From NCBI RefSeq assembly GCF_024721305.1, contig NZ_JAMXOD010000001.1, positions 62,001 to 126,000 of the forward strand: DNA of 64,000 nt, written 5' to 3'. The notes beneath the pieces were generated by a model. The model was not told the origin of the DNA, made no database searches, and worked only from the letters and a program-made list of their open reading frames with translations. Each line of letters opens with the position of its first letter. The first letter of the stretch is position 1. Shown piece by piece: positions 53,384 to 60,829 of the stretch. The position numbers were made by a program, and so were the translations under genes. Source of the DNA: Aequitasia blattaphilus (GTDB taxonomy: Bacteria; Bacillota; Clostridia; Lachnospirales; Lachnospiraceae).

Positions 53384-53617
53384 ATGAATGATGAGAATAA
53401 AACAATAACGGAAATTATAGAGCCGGGCAGTTCCCCTGCTCTTATGAAATCACGCATGACGGAGGAACAATTGTGTAGTGATTATAAATATTGTATGGCA
53501 CAGAAAATTATAAAAGAAATGCTCGATAAAGGTCTGATTTCTGTGGATGAATTCAACAAAATCAGCGAGAGAAACCGCAAAACTTTCTCCCCATATTTAG
53601 CGGAGATTATGCCCTAA
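53384..53617 (+). CDS. small SHOCT-like protein preceding recombinase
   Basis: A 77-residue protein: a variable N-terminus, then MTEEQLCSDYKYCMAQKIIKEMLDKGLISVDEFNKISERNRKTFSPYLAEIMP. The pattern 'L-x-x-G-L-I-(S/T)-x-(D/E)-E-F' is that of short SHOCT-type domains, and proteins ending FSP-x-LAEIM are regularly found immediately before large serine recombinase genes in Clostridia. Role unknown; perhaps a recombination or regulation accessory. GGAGGTG precedes the ATG but lies in a hairpin. Here the recombinase that follows is broken. Confidence 0.72.
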   Translation: MNDENKTITEIIEPGSSPALMKSRMTEEQLCSDYKYCMAQKIIKEMLDKGLISVDEFNKISERNRKTFSPYLAEIMP

Positions 53618-53677
53618 ATGACTTGATATATATCGATTAGTACGGGAATATGTCCATACCGAAAGCGAGGTGAGTTG

Positions 53678-54147
53678 ATGAAAAGGATAATAAAAATTGA
53701 AGAAAATAAAACCATATCGGTTAAGAAGAAAACCCGTGTGGCTGCCTATTGCAGAGTATCTACAGCAAGTGATGAACAGCTTATCAGTCTTGATACGCAG
53801 AAGGCACATTATGAGGATTACATCAAGTCTAATTGCGAGTGGGAGTACGCAGGGGTATTTTACGATGAAGGTATCACAGGCACGAAAAAAGGAGTGCCGT
53901 GACGGTCTGAATTCCCTGATAGATTCTTGCGAAAAAGGTTTTGTTGATTTGGTCATCACAAAGTCCATCAGTCGATTCAGCAGAAATACTACAGATTGTC
54001 TGGAGTTGGTGAGAAAGCTGATTAGCCTGAATGTTACCGTGATTTTTGAAAAGGAGAACATTAATACGGACAGCATGGAAAGCGAGTTAATGCTTTCTAT
54101 CTTAAGTAGTCTTGCGGAGAGTGAATAGGTGTCCATTTCTGAAAAAG
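53678..54147 (+). pseudogene. large serine recombinase, N-terminal part, frameshifted and with stop
   Basis: Resolvase-type catalytic domain with the active-site serine in [10 protein letters not shown] at residues about 18-28. The frame runs to 53902, but the family sequence continues in the +1 frame from about 53888 ([44 protein letters not shown]... to ...[10 protein letters not shown]). The shift falls in an A6 run (ancestor probably A5). A TAG at 54126-54128 then stops it where relatives have Ser, after which VSISEKE still matches. The sequence then jumps to a second recombinase. It can make no active enzyme. Confidence 0.85.
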
Positions 54148-54498
54148 AGCATAACAGTTATCCCGGCACGAAAGCGTGTCGGCAACACAGTAAACAAAGA
54201 AGTAAAGCCGAAGCTCAGGGTTGCAGCGTACTGCCGTGTCAGTACAGACAGCGATGAGCAGGCTACCAGTTATGAGGCACAGGTGGAGCATTACAACAAC
54301 TTCATACAGAAAAATGAGGAGTGGGAGTTTGCCGGAATATTCGCTGACGACGGCATATCAGGCACCAACACCAAAAAACGTGAAGAGTTCAATCGAATGA
54401 TTGCTGAGCAGAAATGCAGGGTGTTTTCCGTTTGTAAATTTTCAATGAACTATCATATAAATATCTTGTATTTATCAACCAAATGGTTTATAGTGTAA
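54148..54498 (+). pseudogene. second serine recombinase, N-terminal fragment
   Basis: From about 54148 a different recombinase begins in frame: [12 protein letters not shown]..., then [27 protein letters not shown] with the catalytic serine, and [21 protein letters not shown]. Homology ends near 54411 (after IAEQ), and the frame drifts to a stop at 54498. Only the first 90 or so residues of a protein that should have about 500 remain. It is joined directly to the preceding recombinase fragment, which shows a deletion between two tandem recombinase genes or elements. Confidence 0.8.
54466..54494 (+). promoter_or_regulatory. promoter with internal operator for XRE-KAP genes
   Basis: TTGTAT (54466-54471), 17 bases, TATAGT (54489-54494). 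The spacer holds the perfect inverted repeat AACCA-AA-TGGTT (54477-54488), ideally placed for autorepression by the XRE protein encoded next. Confidence 0.65.
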
Positions 54499-54520
54499 TG
54501 CATATTAGTGGAGGTGTATC

Positions 54521-54748
54521 ATGACAACATCGGATATGATCAGAACGCTGTGTGAGAAGCAGAATATCAGTCTTGCGGAGTTGTGTAGGCGTATTGACCA
54601 GACACCGCAAAATTTCAATAAAAAACTAAAAAGAGGTACAGTTTCCTTTGAGGAAATGATGGCAATTGCAAAAGCACTGGGAGTTGAATATGAGCAACGA
54701 TTCATTTTAAGCGATGGTGAAAGCATATCTAGTGGAAATAAGACATGA
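54521..54748 (+). CDS. XRE-family HTH regulator
   Basis: A 75-residue Cro/CI-type protein made almost entirely of one helix-turn-helix domain: MIRTLCEKQNISLAELCRRIDQTPQNFNKKLKRGTVSFEEMMAIAKALGVEYEQRFIL. It has a good promoter with an inverted repeat in the spacer and lies 15 bases before the KAP NTPase gene, so it probably represses that gene and itself. Comparable small regulators control toxic or defence cargo. Confidence 0.88.
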   Translation: MTTSDMIRTLCEKQNISLAELCRRIDQTPQNFNKKLKRGTVSFEEMMAIAKALGVEYEQRFILSDGESISSGNKT

Positions 54749-54763
54749 CAATGGAGGAAGTAT

Positions 54764-56722
54764 ATGGCTACAGTCGATGAATTAGTATATTTTTGTCAAG
54801 AAGAAAATGTATTTGGTGCATTAATGTTTACTGGCAAGTGGGGATGTGGAAAAACATATTTGATAGAAAACGATTTGGCAAAGGCATTGGGAAATGAATA
54901 TATTATTCTCCGCATTTCGTTATTTGGAGAATCGTCCATTGATAGCATTCATCAAAAAGTACAAAAGGCGTATTTTCAAGAAGTAATGCTGAATATGGGA
55001 GGAAATATTGAGGAATTTGCTAAGGCATTTCCGCATGTTTCAAGCGAGAAAGCAGCACAACTTGGTGACCATGTTGAAAAAGTTACAGAAACAATTAGTG
55101 ATTTATCAGAAAAAATAGGAAAGAGTAAATTTGGAAAAGTAGTTCAGTTTGCATCTGGAATGGCAAAAAAAGTACCGGGATTTGACAAGATATTAGCTTT
55201 AAATCCTAGTGATTGTATGCCTGTAGAAGAAAGCATTGCTGGACGACATGTTATTTTGGTTTTTGATGACTTGGAAAGAAGTAACTTGGATGAGATAGAT
55301 GTATTGGGATGCATTAATGAGTATAGTGAAAACAAGCATATAAAAACTATTATTGTTGCAAATGAGGAAAAAATTATAGCCAAAAACCAGGAATCTCATG
55401 AAGATGGGGAAGAAGGTTTTTCTGGAACAGAACGTAAAAGCGGGAAAATTAAATATTCTGAAATAAAAGAAAAAATAGTTACAAGGACATTGAAAAACAT
55501 TCCTGATTATAAAAAGATTATAGAAAATTTAGCTATGTCATATCAAACTAAAAAATATGAGTATAAGGATTTTTTGTCGAATCACATTGTGGATTTAATC
55601 AACGTATTTATTTGTGGAAATATTGAAAATATAAGAAGTGTAAAATGTGCAATGCAAGATTTTCAAAGAGTATTTGTGGAACTAAAAGAAAAAGGCATTG
55701 ATGAGGAATTACCAGCATATTTCCAAACTTTTGTTTCCTACACTCTTTTAGCAAAGGAAGGAAAAATAAGTAAGTCTGATCGATATGGATACATATTTTG
55801 TGACGCTGATGTTGAAAAAGAATATCCGGGTTATTATGTAAGGCGTTATATGCTTACAAGTATCCGTGAATGGATTATGATGGGAGAGTGGAATGAAAAA
55901 AATATTTCTGATGATATAAACAAAATGATAGAAGTAAAAAGGAAAGCAACCCCAGAAGAATTAGTAAGAAACATGAGATTGATTGACCTTGAGGAGGATG
56001 TTATCAGGGAAGGATTTCCAGAGGTGTTACAGAATGCTTATAAAGGACAGTTGCTAGTTGATGAGTATATTGATTTGATTGGAAATATTCTTTTGGCAAG
56101 AACTATCGCTTATGAATTGCCAGAAGTTCCAGATATGAAGAAATTAGATGAGGGTGTTGACATATGTTTAGAAACTATATGTAATAGCGATGAACCTGAT
56201 ACCCGCGTCAGACGCATGATTTCACCAAATGATGTGAATTCACTTACTAAAGAAGAAGGTCTGATTTACGAGAAGATATGTAGATTTCGAGAAGAAGAAG
56301 TCCAAATGTTTGCAATTAATAAAAAAAAATATTTGACAGCATTGAAGTCTGAAAATATATCAGATTTGTATGAATGCGAGAATAAAAGATTTAATATTTT
56401 TGATGAAGAGGTGTGTCAAGCTGTTATGGAGTGCTATAAAAAATTGCAAAATTCAGATAGAGTATCTTTTATCGGAGTATTCCAAAAAATATGGGAATCA
56501 AAAATAGGATCTCAAGATTTTTTAATAGCAAAATCAATGCCTAATTTTGAAAAACTGAAAAATGAATTGACGACAAATCGAACAAATGAATTGCAGGCGG
56601 AATATGGTTTGAAGGCAGCACTTACCCAGAATTTCATAAATGATGTTACTAAGATTATTGAGGCAATAAAGAAGAGATTGGCTGATATGACAAAAAAAGT
56701 CAATGAAGACGAGGAAACGTAA
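54764..56722 (+). CDS. KAP-type P-loop NTPase
   Basis: A 652-residue protein. Residues about 1-60 include Walker A in LMFTGKWGCGKTYLIE, then ISLFGESSIDSIHQKVQ, and Walker B VILVFDDLERSNLDEIDVLGCINEYSE at about residue 165-190, followed by IIVANEEKI. This is the KAP/STAND-like STPase pattern. The remaining 430 residues are helical and unassigned; I see no transmembrane inserts, unlike many KAP proteins. KAP NTPases occur in phage-defence islands and some are part of known systems, which makes a defence role plausible but unproven. GGAGG precedes the start. Base composition is more AT-rich than the flanking core genes. Confidence 0.82.
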   Translation: MATVDELVYFCQEENVFGALMFTGKWGCGKTYLIENDLAKALGNEYIILRISLFGESSIDSIHQKVQKAYFQEVMLNMGGNIEEFAKAFPHVSSEKAAQLGDHVEKVTETISDLSEKIGKSKFGKVVQFASGMAKKVPGFDKILALNPSDCMPVEESIAGRHVILVFDDLERSNLDEIDVLGCINEYSENKHIKTIIVANEEKIIAKNQESHEDGEEGFSGTERKSGKIKYSEIKEKIVTRTLKNIPDYKKIIENLAMSYQTKKYEYKDFLSNHIVDLINVFICGNIENIRSVKCAMQDFQRVFVELKEKGIDEELPAYFQTFVSYTLLAKEGKISKSDRYGYIFCDADVEKEYPGYYVRRYMLTSIREWIMMGEWNEKNISDDINKMIEVKRKATPEELVRNMRLIDLEEDVIREGFPEVLQNAYKGQLLVDEYIDLIGNILLARTIAYELPEVPDMKKLDEGVDICLETICNSDEPDTRVRRMISPNDVNSLTKEEGLIYEKICRFREEEVQMFAINKKKYLTALKSENISDLYECENKRFNIFDEEVCQAVMECYKKLQNSDRVSFIGVFQKIWESKIGSQDFLIAKSMPNFEKLKNELTTNRTNELQAEYGLKAALTQNFINDVTKIIEAIKKRLADMTKKVNEDEET

Positions 56723-57011
56723 GAGTTTTACTACAAAGGTGAATGTGAATAGTATAGACTTGTTTCCACGAACGAACAAGGGTATTTGACATTCATGCAA
56801 TCAACTCGTGCCATGTTGAAACGGTGGTGTTGTTGGAGCGGAAAGCCCTGTAAATCAAAGGGTTTCGGGGATTTGAGCGGGATATGTAGGTGTGCTTTTG
56901 TGGCTTGTTGGGGTAAAATATGTTTGCGGTTACTGTGGTGAGGTAAGGAAATGGATACTTCAGCAAAAGATCAGGATTAATCATTATAAGATTACGGTGA
57001 GAGAGGTGCAG
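56723..57011. other. gene-free stretch between KAP and DUF1016 genes
   Basis: About 290 bases without a convincing gene. It is locally more GC-rich than the flanking cargo and reads like decayed coding DNA, but I can name no family. No terminator was recognised after the KAP gene. Confidence 0.45.
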
Positions 57012-58053
57012 ATGGTGAAAAAAGAAACTAAGTTAATCATGACGGATTATCCAGAATACGAAAATATTAGAAAGACTATTTTAAATGCAAAGGAAGACGT
57101 AGTTACTACTGTTAATTTTGCGATGGTAACTGCTTATTGGAAAGATGATTTACGAAGCACAGGATGGCAGCAGAGCCGAATACGGAAAGCAACTTATCAA
57201 ATATACAGCTAAACAATTAACTAAAGAGTTTGGCAGAGGTTTTGACGAACGAAACTTACGTTATATGCGTCAATTTTATGAATCTTTTCAAAAATGGAAC
57301 GCAGTGCGTTCTGAATTGAGCTGGACACATTATCGTCTGCTAATGCGCATTAAGGAACTTGAAAAGAGAGAGTATTATATTGAGGAGTGCATTGAAAATG
57401 GATGGAGCGCAAGACAGTTGGAAAGGAAAATTAATTCTTTTTATTATGAGCGAATTTTAGCTACTAATGAATCAAAGCGAATAGAGGTGAAAGCAGAAAT
57501 ACAATCACTGGAGCCAGATATAAATCCTAAGCATATTTTGAAGGATCCATATATCCTGGAGTTTTTAGGATTAGAAGAGAATAAAGCATATTTAGAGAAG
57601 GACTTAGAACAAGCATTAATTGACAATCTGCAAAAGTTCTTACTTGAACTTGGCAAAGGTTTTTCTTTTGTTGCAAGGCAGAAAAGGATCACTATTGATG
57701 GTGATCATTACTATGTTGATTTGGTATTCTACAATTATCTATTAAAATGCTTCGTTCTTGTAGATTTGAAAACTCACAAACTAACATATCAAGATGTAGG
57801 ACAGATAGACTTTTATGTAAAGTACTTTGAAGAAAATATAAAAATAGAAGGGGATAATCCTACGATAGGTATTATTTTGTGTTCTGAAAAGAATGAAACG
57901 ATGGTTAAATACTCAGTATTGAATGAGAATGACAGTTTGTATGCGTCAAAATACAAATTGTATATACCAACTGAGGATGAATTAAAATATGAAATAGAAC
58001 GCGAGCGATTCAATATAGAACAAAGTATGGGAAGAACGAATAGAAAACAGTAA
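57012..58053 (+). pseudogene. DUF1016 (YhcG-like) PD-(D/E)XK nuclease gene, frameshifted
   Basis: The N-terminal domain begins at ATG 57012 (GAGAGG upstream): MVKKETKLIMTDYPEYENIRKTI...VTAYWK, then the match moves to another frame at about 57142-57145 (MIYEAQDGSRAEYGKQLIKYTAKQLTKEFG). DUF1016 proteins read YW-x-IG-x-x-I here, so about 8 bases are missing. The rest is intact to 58053, including the nuclease region TIDGDHYYVDLVFYNYLLKCFVLVDLKTHKLTYQDVGQIDFY. The missing octamer would equal the remaining one (ATTGGAAA), so a tandem-repeat contraction is the simplest cause. The C-terminal frame (302 residues from 57145) could be translated alone. Confidence 0.85.
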
Positions 58054-58135
58054 TTTTGCAACTGTTGGGTGCAAAATTGAGTTTTGAATTAACCTATAGG
58101 GATAGTTTATATTGTTGATATGTATATATGTGTTT

Positions 58136-58204
58136 TCGATTGATTATGATGACCATTTGGATTTCTTGTTCAAGTCGGGGATTCAGATTGAAATACGAGG
58201 ATAA
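58136..58204 (+). pseudogene. C-terminal tail, probably of a serine recombinase (copy 1)
   Basis: Reads SIDYDDHLDFLFKSGIQIE and two more residues before a TAA at 58202-58204. The pattern 'V-x-DDH-x-x-F-x-FKSG-x-x-I-x-(V/I)' resembles the last strand pair of large serine recombinases. A second copy occurs at 61141-61221. No upstream coding sequence is attached. Confidence 0.45.
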
Positions 58205-58223
58205 AAAATGGGATTGCGATGGT

Positions 58224-58257
58224 AAGCATTTTGCGGAAAAGCGGGGTGCTTATTTTT
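58224..58257 (+). terminator. terminator after recombinase-like tail (copy 1)
   Basis: An 11-bp stem including several G-T pairs (58224-58234 with 58241-58251) and a T5 tract. A related hairpin follows the second tail copy. Confidence 0.65.
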
Positions 58258-58266
58258 CTGGAATGT

Positions 58267-58295
58267 TTGAAAATAACATAGAAACACGGTATAAT
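58267..58295 (+). promoter_or_regulatory. promoter of the XRE/pRiA4b-ORF3/RhuM genes
   Basis: TTGAAA (58267-58272), 17 bases, perfect TATAAT (58290-58295), 55 bases before the XRE start. Confidence 0.82.
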
Positions 58296-58320
58296 AAATT
58301 GTCTAATAAGTGCAATTTAT
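58294..58320. promoter_or_regulatory. operator-like inverted repeat over the transcription start
   Basis: ATAAATTG (58294-58301) and CAATTTAT (58313-58320), perfect 8-bp arms beginning inside the -10. A repressor here, most simply the XRE protein encoded next, would block the promoter. Confidence 0.55.
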
Positions 58321-58349
58321 TAAAACCAGTGCAGACAGAGGAGATTTGA

Positions 58350-58562
58350 ATGCTGAAAAATAATATTGAAGTAGATGTAAAAGTAAAATGTATAGAGAGC
58401 GGCATGACACAGACACAGCTTGCGGAGAAGATTAAAACAACAAGTCCGTATGTCAATCGCATCATCAAAAAGCAGGACGGTGTTGTGAACAAGACTTTTG
58501 TGCAGATGCTGGAAGCACTGGGATATGATATTGAACTTACTTATGTGAAGCGAGAAGATTAG
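58350..58562 (+). CDS. XRE-family HTH protein
   Basis: A 70-residue single-domain helix-turn-helix protein: VKVKCIESGMTQTQLAEKIKTTSPYVNRIIKKQDGVVNKTFVQMLEALGYDIELTY. The turn TQTQLAEKIKTTSPYVNRII is clear. GAGGAG precedes the start. It lies 12 bases before the pRiA4b-ORF3 gene and downstream of a strong promoter with an inverted repeat, so autoregulation of the three-gene unit is likely. Confidence 0.86.
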   Translation: MLKNNIEVDVKVKCIESGMTQTQLAEKIKTTSPYVNRIIKKQDGVVNKTFVQMLEALGYDIELTYVKRED

Positions 58563-58574
58563 GAGAAATGTATT

Positions 58575-59168
58575 ATGGCAGATGTATATAAATTTAAAGT
58601 GAAACTCTGTGAATTGGAAAATGTTATTTGGAGAGATATAGAAATCACTTCTGTTTCAAGTGTTGCAAAGCTTGGATATGCTGTATTGGCGGCTTTTGAA
58701 AGTACAGCAAGCCATTTGTTTAATATACGATTTGATGGCAAGCGTTATGAAATCGTATTTGAAGAGGATGATTTTGATGATGAGCCTGCTATTGATCCAA
58801 TCAAGACAAAGCTTTCCACTCTAAAACTCAGTGTTGGAGATAAGTTGAGCATGGAATATGACTATGGTGCAGGCTGGGAATTTGAGATAGAATTATTGTC
58901 AATAACTGAAATGAAACGAGGAGCAGGAACCCATTATCCATATGTTACTGATGGAAAAGGCAAAGGCATTATTGAGGATACATCGCCTTTTGAACTTGCT
59001 GAAATGATTGAGAAAACAGATAAGGATGGTACTGTACCTCAAATAATGGATATGTATTCTGGCAAAGAAGTATCGTGGGATTACAGAAAATTCGACTTGG
59101 AATACTGCAATGTGTTTTTTAAAGATAATGTTTGGAAAATACAAAATGCGTATGAGGAGTATGAATAA
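58575..59168 (+). CDS. plasmid pRiA4b ORF-3 family protein
   Basis: A 197-residue protein with the family layout: VYKFKVKLCELENVIWRDIEI at the N-terminus, a centre with ASHLFNIRFDGKRYEI, then LSTLKLSVGDKLSMEYDYGAGWEFEIELLSI and a C-terminal PQIMDMYSGKEVSWDYRKFDLEY. Family members are common on mobile elements and their function is unknown. The last 25 residues recur almost unchanged in the fragment at 61370-61447, showing that a second copy of this gene once stood there. It is followed by a RhuM gene after 35 bases. Confidence 0.82.
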   Translation: MADVYKFKVKLCELENVIWRDIEITSVSSVAKLGYAVLAAFESTASHLFNIRFDGKRYEIVFEEDDFDDEPAIDPIKTKLSTLKLSVGDKLSMEYDYGAGWEFEIELLSITEMKRGAGTHYPYVTDGKGKGIIEDTSPFELAEMIEKTDKDGTVPQIMDMYSGKEVSWDYRKFDLEYCNVFFKDNVWKIQNAYEEYE

Positions 59169-59203
59169 AAAGCAATGCAGTTAGCGAAAGGAGGACAACC
59201 AAG

Positions 59204-60208
59204 TTGGACACTTACGGTGAAATGATAATTTACCAGACCGAAGATGGTTTGACTAAAATAGATGTTAGTATGGTTGACGAAACAGTATGGCTTACGCAAG
59301 AGCAAATGGCAGAATTATTTCAAAGAGATAAATCGACTATTTCACGCCACATTAAAAACATCTTTACTGAGAGAGAATTAGATGAAAAAGTGGTTGTTGC
59401 AGAATTTGCAATAACCAGTCAGCACGGTGCGATGGAAGGCAAAACGCAAAGTAATATTACAAAATTCTATAACCTTGATGTTGTTATTTCTGTGGGTTAT
59501 CGTGTGAAATCACAGCGTGGTGTGCAATTTCGCATATGGGCAACAAACATCTTAAAAGAATACATCAAAAAAGGTTTTGCCATGGATGATAACCGTCTAA
59601 AGGAACTGGGCGGTGGCGGCTACTTCAAAGAGCTGTTGGAGCGTATTCGTGATATTAGAGCATCTGAAAAAGTGTTTTATCGTCAGGTGTTGGAAATCTA
59701 TGCTACAAGCGTAGATTATGATTCTAAAGCGGAAATTTCTGTTCAGTTTTTCAAGAGAGTGCAAAATAAAATCCATTATGCCGTTTCAGGAGAAACGGCA
59801 GCAGAGGTTATTTATCATCGTGCGGATGCCGAAAAAGACTTCATGGGATTGATGTCATTTTCCGGAGATCAGCCAACGCTGCGGGAAGCAAAAATTGCAA
59901 AGAATTATCTGGATGAAAAAGAACTGAGGGCAATGGGTCAGCTGGTATCAGGATATCTTGATTTTGCGGAAAGACAGGCGGAGCGGGAAATACCTATGAC
60001 AATGGAGGATTGGGCAAAGCATCTGGATGGGATTTTAACTTCCACAGGCGAAAATCTTCTCACCGGAAATGGCACGGTTAGTCATTTGCAGGCGATGGAA
60101 AAGGCTCAGACTGAGTATAAAAAGTATAAAGCCAAAACGCTTAGCAATGCGGAAAAGGACTATTTGGAAAGCATAAAGTTGCTGGAGCAAAAAGGGAAAA
60201 GGAAATAG
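59204..60208 (+). CDS. RhuM-family protein (virulence RhuM / Fic-associated type)
   Basis: A 334-residue protein of the RhuM family, found on pathogenicity islands and mobile elements; function is unproven, though several members lie in toxin-antitoxin or defence contexts. Signatures are DETVWLTQEQMAELFQRDKSTISRHIKNIF (a helix-turn-helix), FYNLDVVISVGYRVKSQRGVQFRIWAT, RASEKVFYRQVLEIYATSVDYD and KIHYAVSGETAAEVIYHRAD. I take the TTG at 59204 as start since AGGAGG lies nine bases before it; the ATG at 59221 has none. It appears intact. A decayed relative is at 61496-61944. Confidence 0.85.
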   Translation: MDTYGEMIIYQTEDGLTKIDVSMVDETVWLTQEQMAELFQRDKSTISRHIKNIFTERELDEKVVVAEFAITSQHGAMEGKTQSNITKFYNLDVVISVGYRVKSQRGVQFRIWATNILKEYIKKGFAMDDNRLKELGGGGYFKELLERIRDIRASEKVFYRQVLEIYATSVDYDSKAEISVQFFKRVQNKIHYAVSGETAAEVIYHRADAEKDFMGLMSFSGDQPTLREAKIAKNYLDEKELRAMGQLVSGYLDFAERQAEREIPMTMEDWAKHLDGILTSTGENLLTGNGTVSHLQAMEKAQTEYKKYKAKTLSNAEKDYLESIKLLEQKGKRK

Positions 60209-60210
60209 GG

Positions 60211-60268
60211 AGTTATCTGAAAAAATCGGATAACTGCGCATGTGCACTATTTGGAAAATGCAAATAGT
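60211..60268. repeat. two consecutive hairpins after rhuM
   Basis: AGTTATC/GATAACT (60211-60217 with 60229-60235) and ACTATTTG/CAAATAGT (60246-60253 with 60261-60268). Neither has a T tract; they may protect the 3' end of the RhuM transcript. Confidence 0.45.
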
Positions 60269-60294
60269 TCAAGCTTAATAGGAGGATTGATATT

Positions 60295-60399
60295 TTGCAG
60301 GAAAGAGGATTTACTGAAAAAGCCTGGAAGCTTTTTAGAAGCAAAATAGCGGATTGGCAAGAAGCCTATATGGACAGGCTCAATAAGGAATATATATAG
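60295..60399 (+). CDS. 34-residue ORF, remnant of an element protein
   Basis: A TTG start with AGGAGG seven bases upstream opens a 34-residue frame with KAWKLFRSKIADWQEAYMDRL. It looks like the C-terminus of a small amphipathic helical protein common in integrative elements, cut down at its front. It may be translated, but is more likely a relic. Confidence 0.4.
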   Translation: MQERGFTEKAWKLFRSKIADWQEAYMDRLNKEYI

Positions 60400-60559
60400 A
60401 ATTACTAAGCGAAAGAGGGAATCCGTCCGATAAATTTTGGAGTCTAGAGGAGTGGATAAAAAAGATAAGAAGAAAACTGGTGTGATTGACGTTGTTGCAT
60501 GAAATGGGTATAATATGAGTAGAATATTACTACCGTTATGAATTAGAGGAGGTGTCATT
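60400..60559. promoter_or_regulatory. leader and promoter of the toxin-antitoxin pair
   Basis: Non-coding. TTGACG (60486-60491), 17 bases, perfect TATAAT (60509-60514), 46 bases before the antitoxin start. The sequence after it, around an AATATT centre, is partly symmetrical and could bind the antitoxin. Confidence 0.75.
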
Positions 60560-60826
60560 ATGAATATTCGTCCATCCGCAGCAATTCGTCAAAACTACAA
60601 TGAGATCGCTGATATGTGTAGAAAGACCGAAGAACCGGTTTTCCTTACTAAGAATGGTGAGGGAGATTTGGTTGTTATGGATATTGAGACCTACAACAGA
60701 CGGGAAAAAATGTTGAAGCTCCGTGAAGAACTGCTTGGTGCCCAGGAGGATCGGATTGCAGGAAGAATCGGCTGTACTCTTGATGAGCTTGACGTATATC
60801 TCGATGAAATTATTTCAGAGGTATAA
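60560..60826 (+). CDS. type II antitoxin, Phd/YefM family
   Basis: An 88-residue antitoxin. The N-terminal DNA-binding part has IRPSAAIRQNYNEIADMCRKTEEPVFLTKNGEGDLVVMDIETYNRR, the Phd/YefM signature; the acidic C-terminus (TLDELDVYLDEIISEV) would wrap the toxin. It is placed three bases before the RelE-type toxin gene with AGGAGG at its own start. Expected to repress its own promoter alone and with the toxin. Confidence 0.93.
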   Translation: MNIRPSAAIRQNYNEIADMCRKTEEPVFLTKNGEGDLVVMDIETYNRREKMLKLREELLGAQEDRIAGRIGCTLDELDVYLDEIISEV

Positions 60827-60829
60827 CGT

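Noticed and set aside
52796-53394. Short inverted repeats in the mobile debris, considered as a CRISPR array.
   Set aside because: There is no regular repeat-spacer pattern here or anywhere in the window, and no cas genes.
54764-56722. Naming the KAP NTPase as a member of a specific defence system.
   Set aside because: Only the P-loop domain is recognisable by eye; the effector region matches no family I can name with confidence.
56892-57011. N-terminal extension of the DUF1016 frame to 56892.
   Set aside because: The extra 40 residues do not look like the family, and a proper GAGAGG site precedes the ATG at 57012.
58128-58349. A 73-residue frame starting MCFRLIMMTIW.
   Set aside because: It crosses a recombinase-like tail (in another frame), a terminator, the XRE promoter and its operator, and has no binding site.
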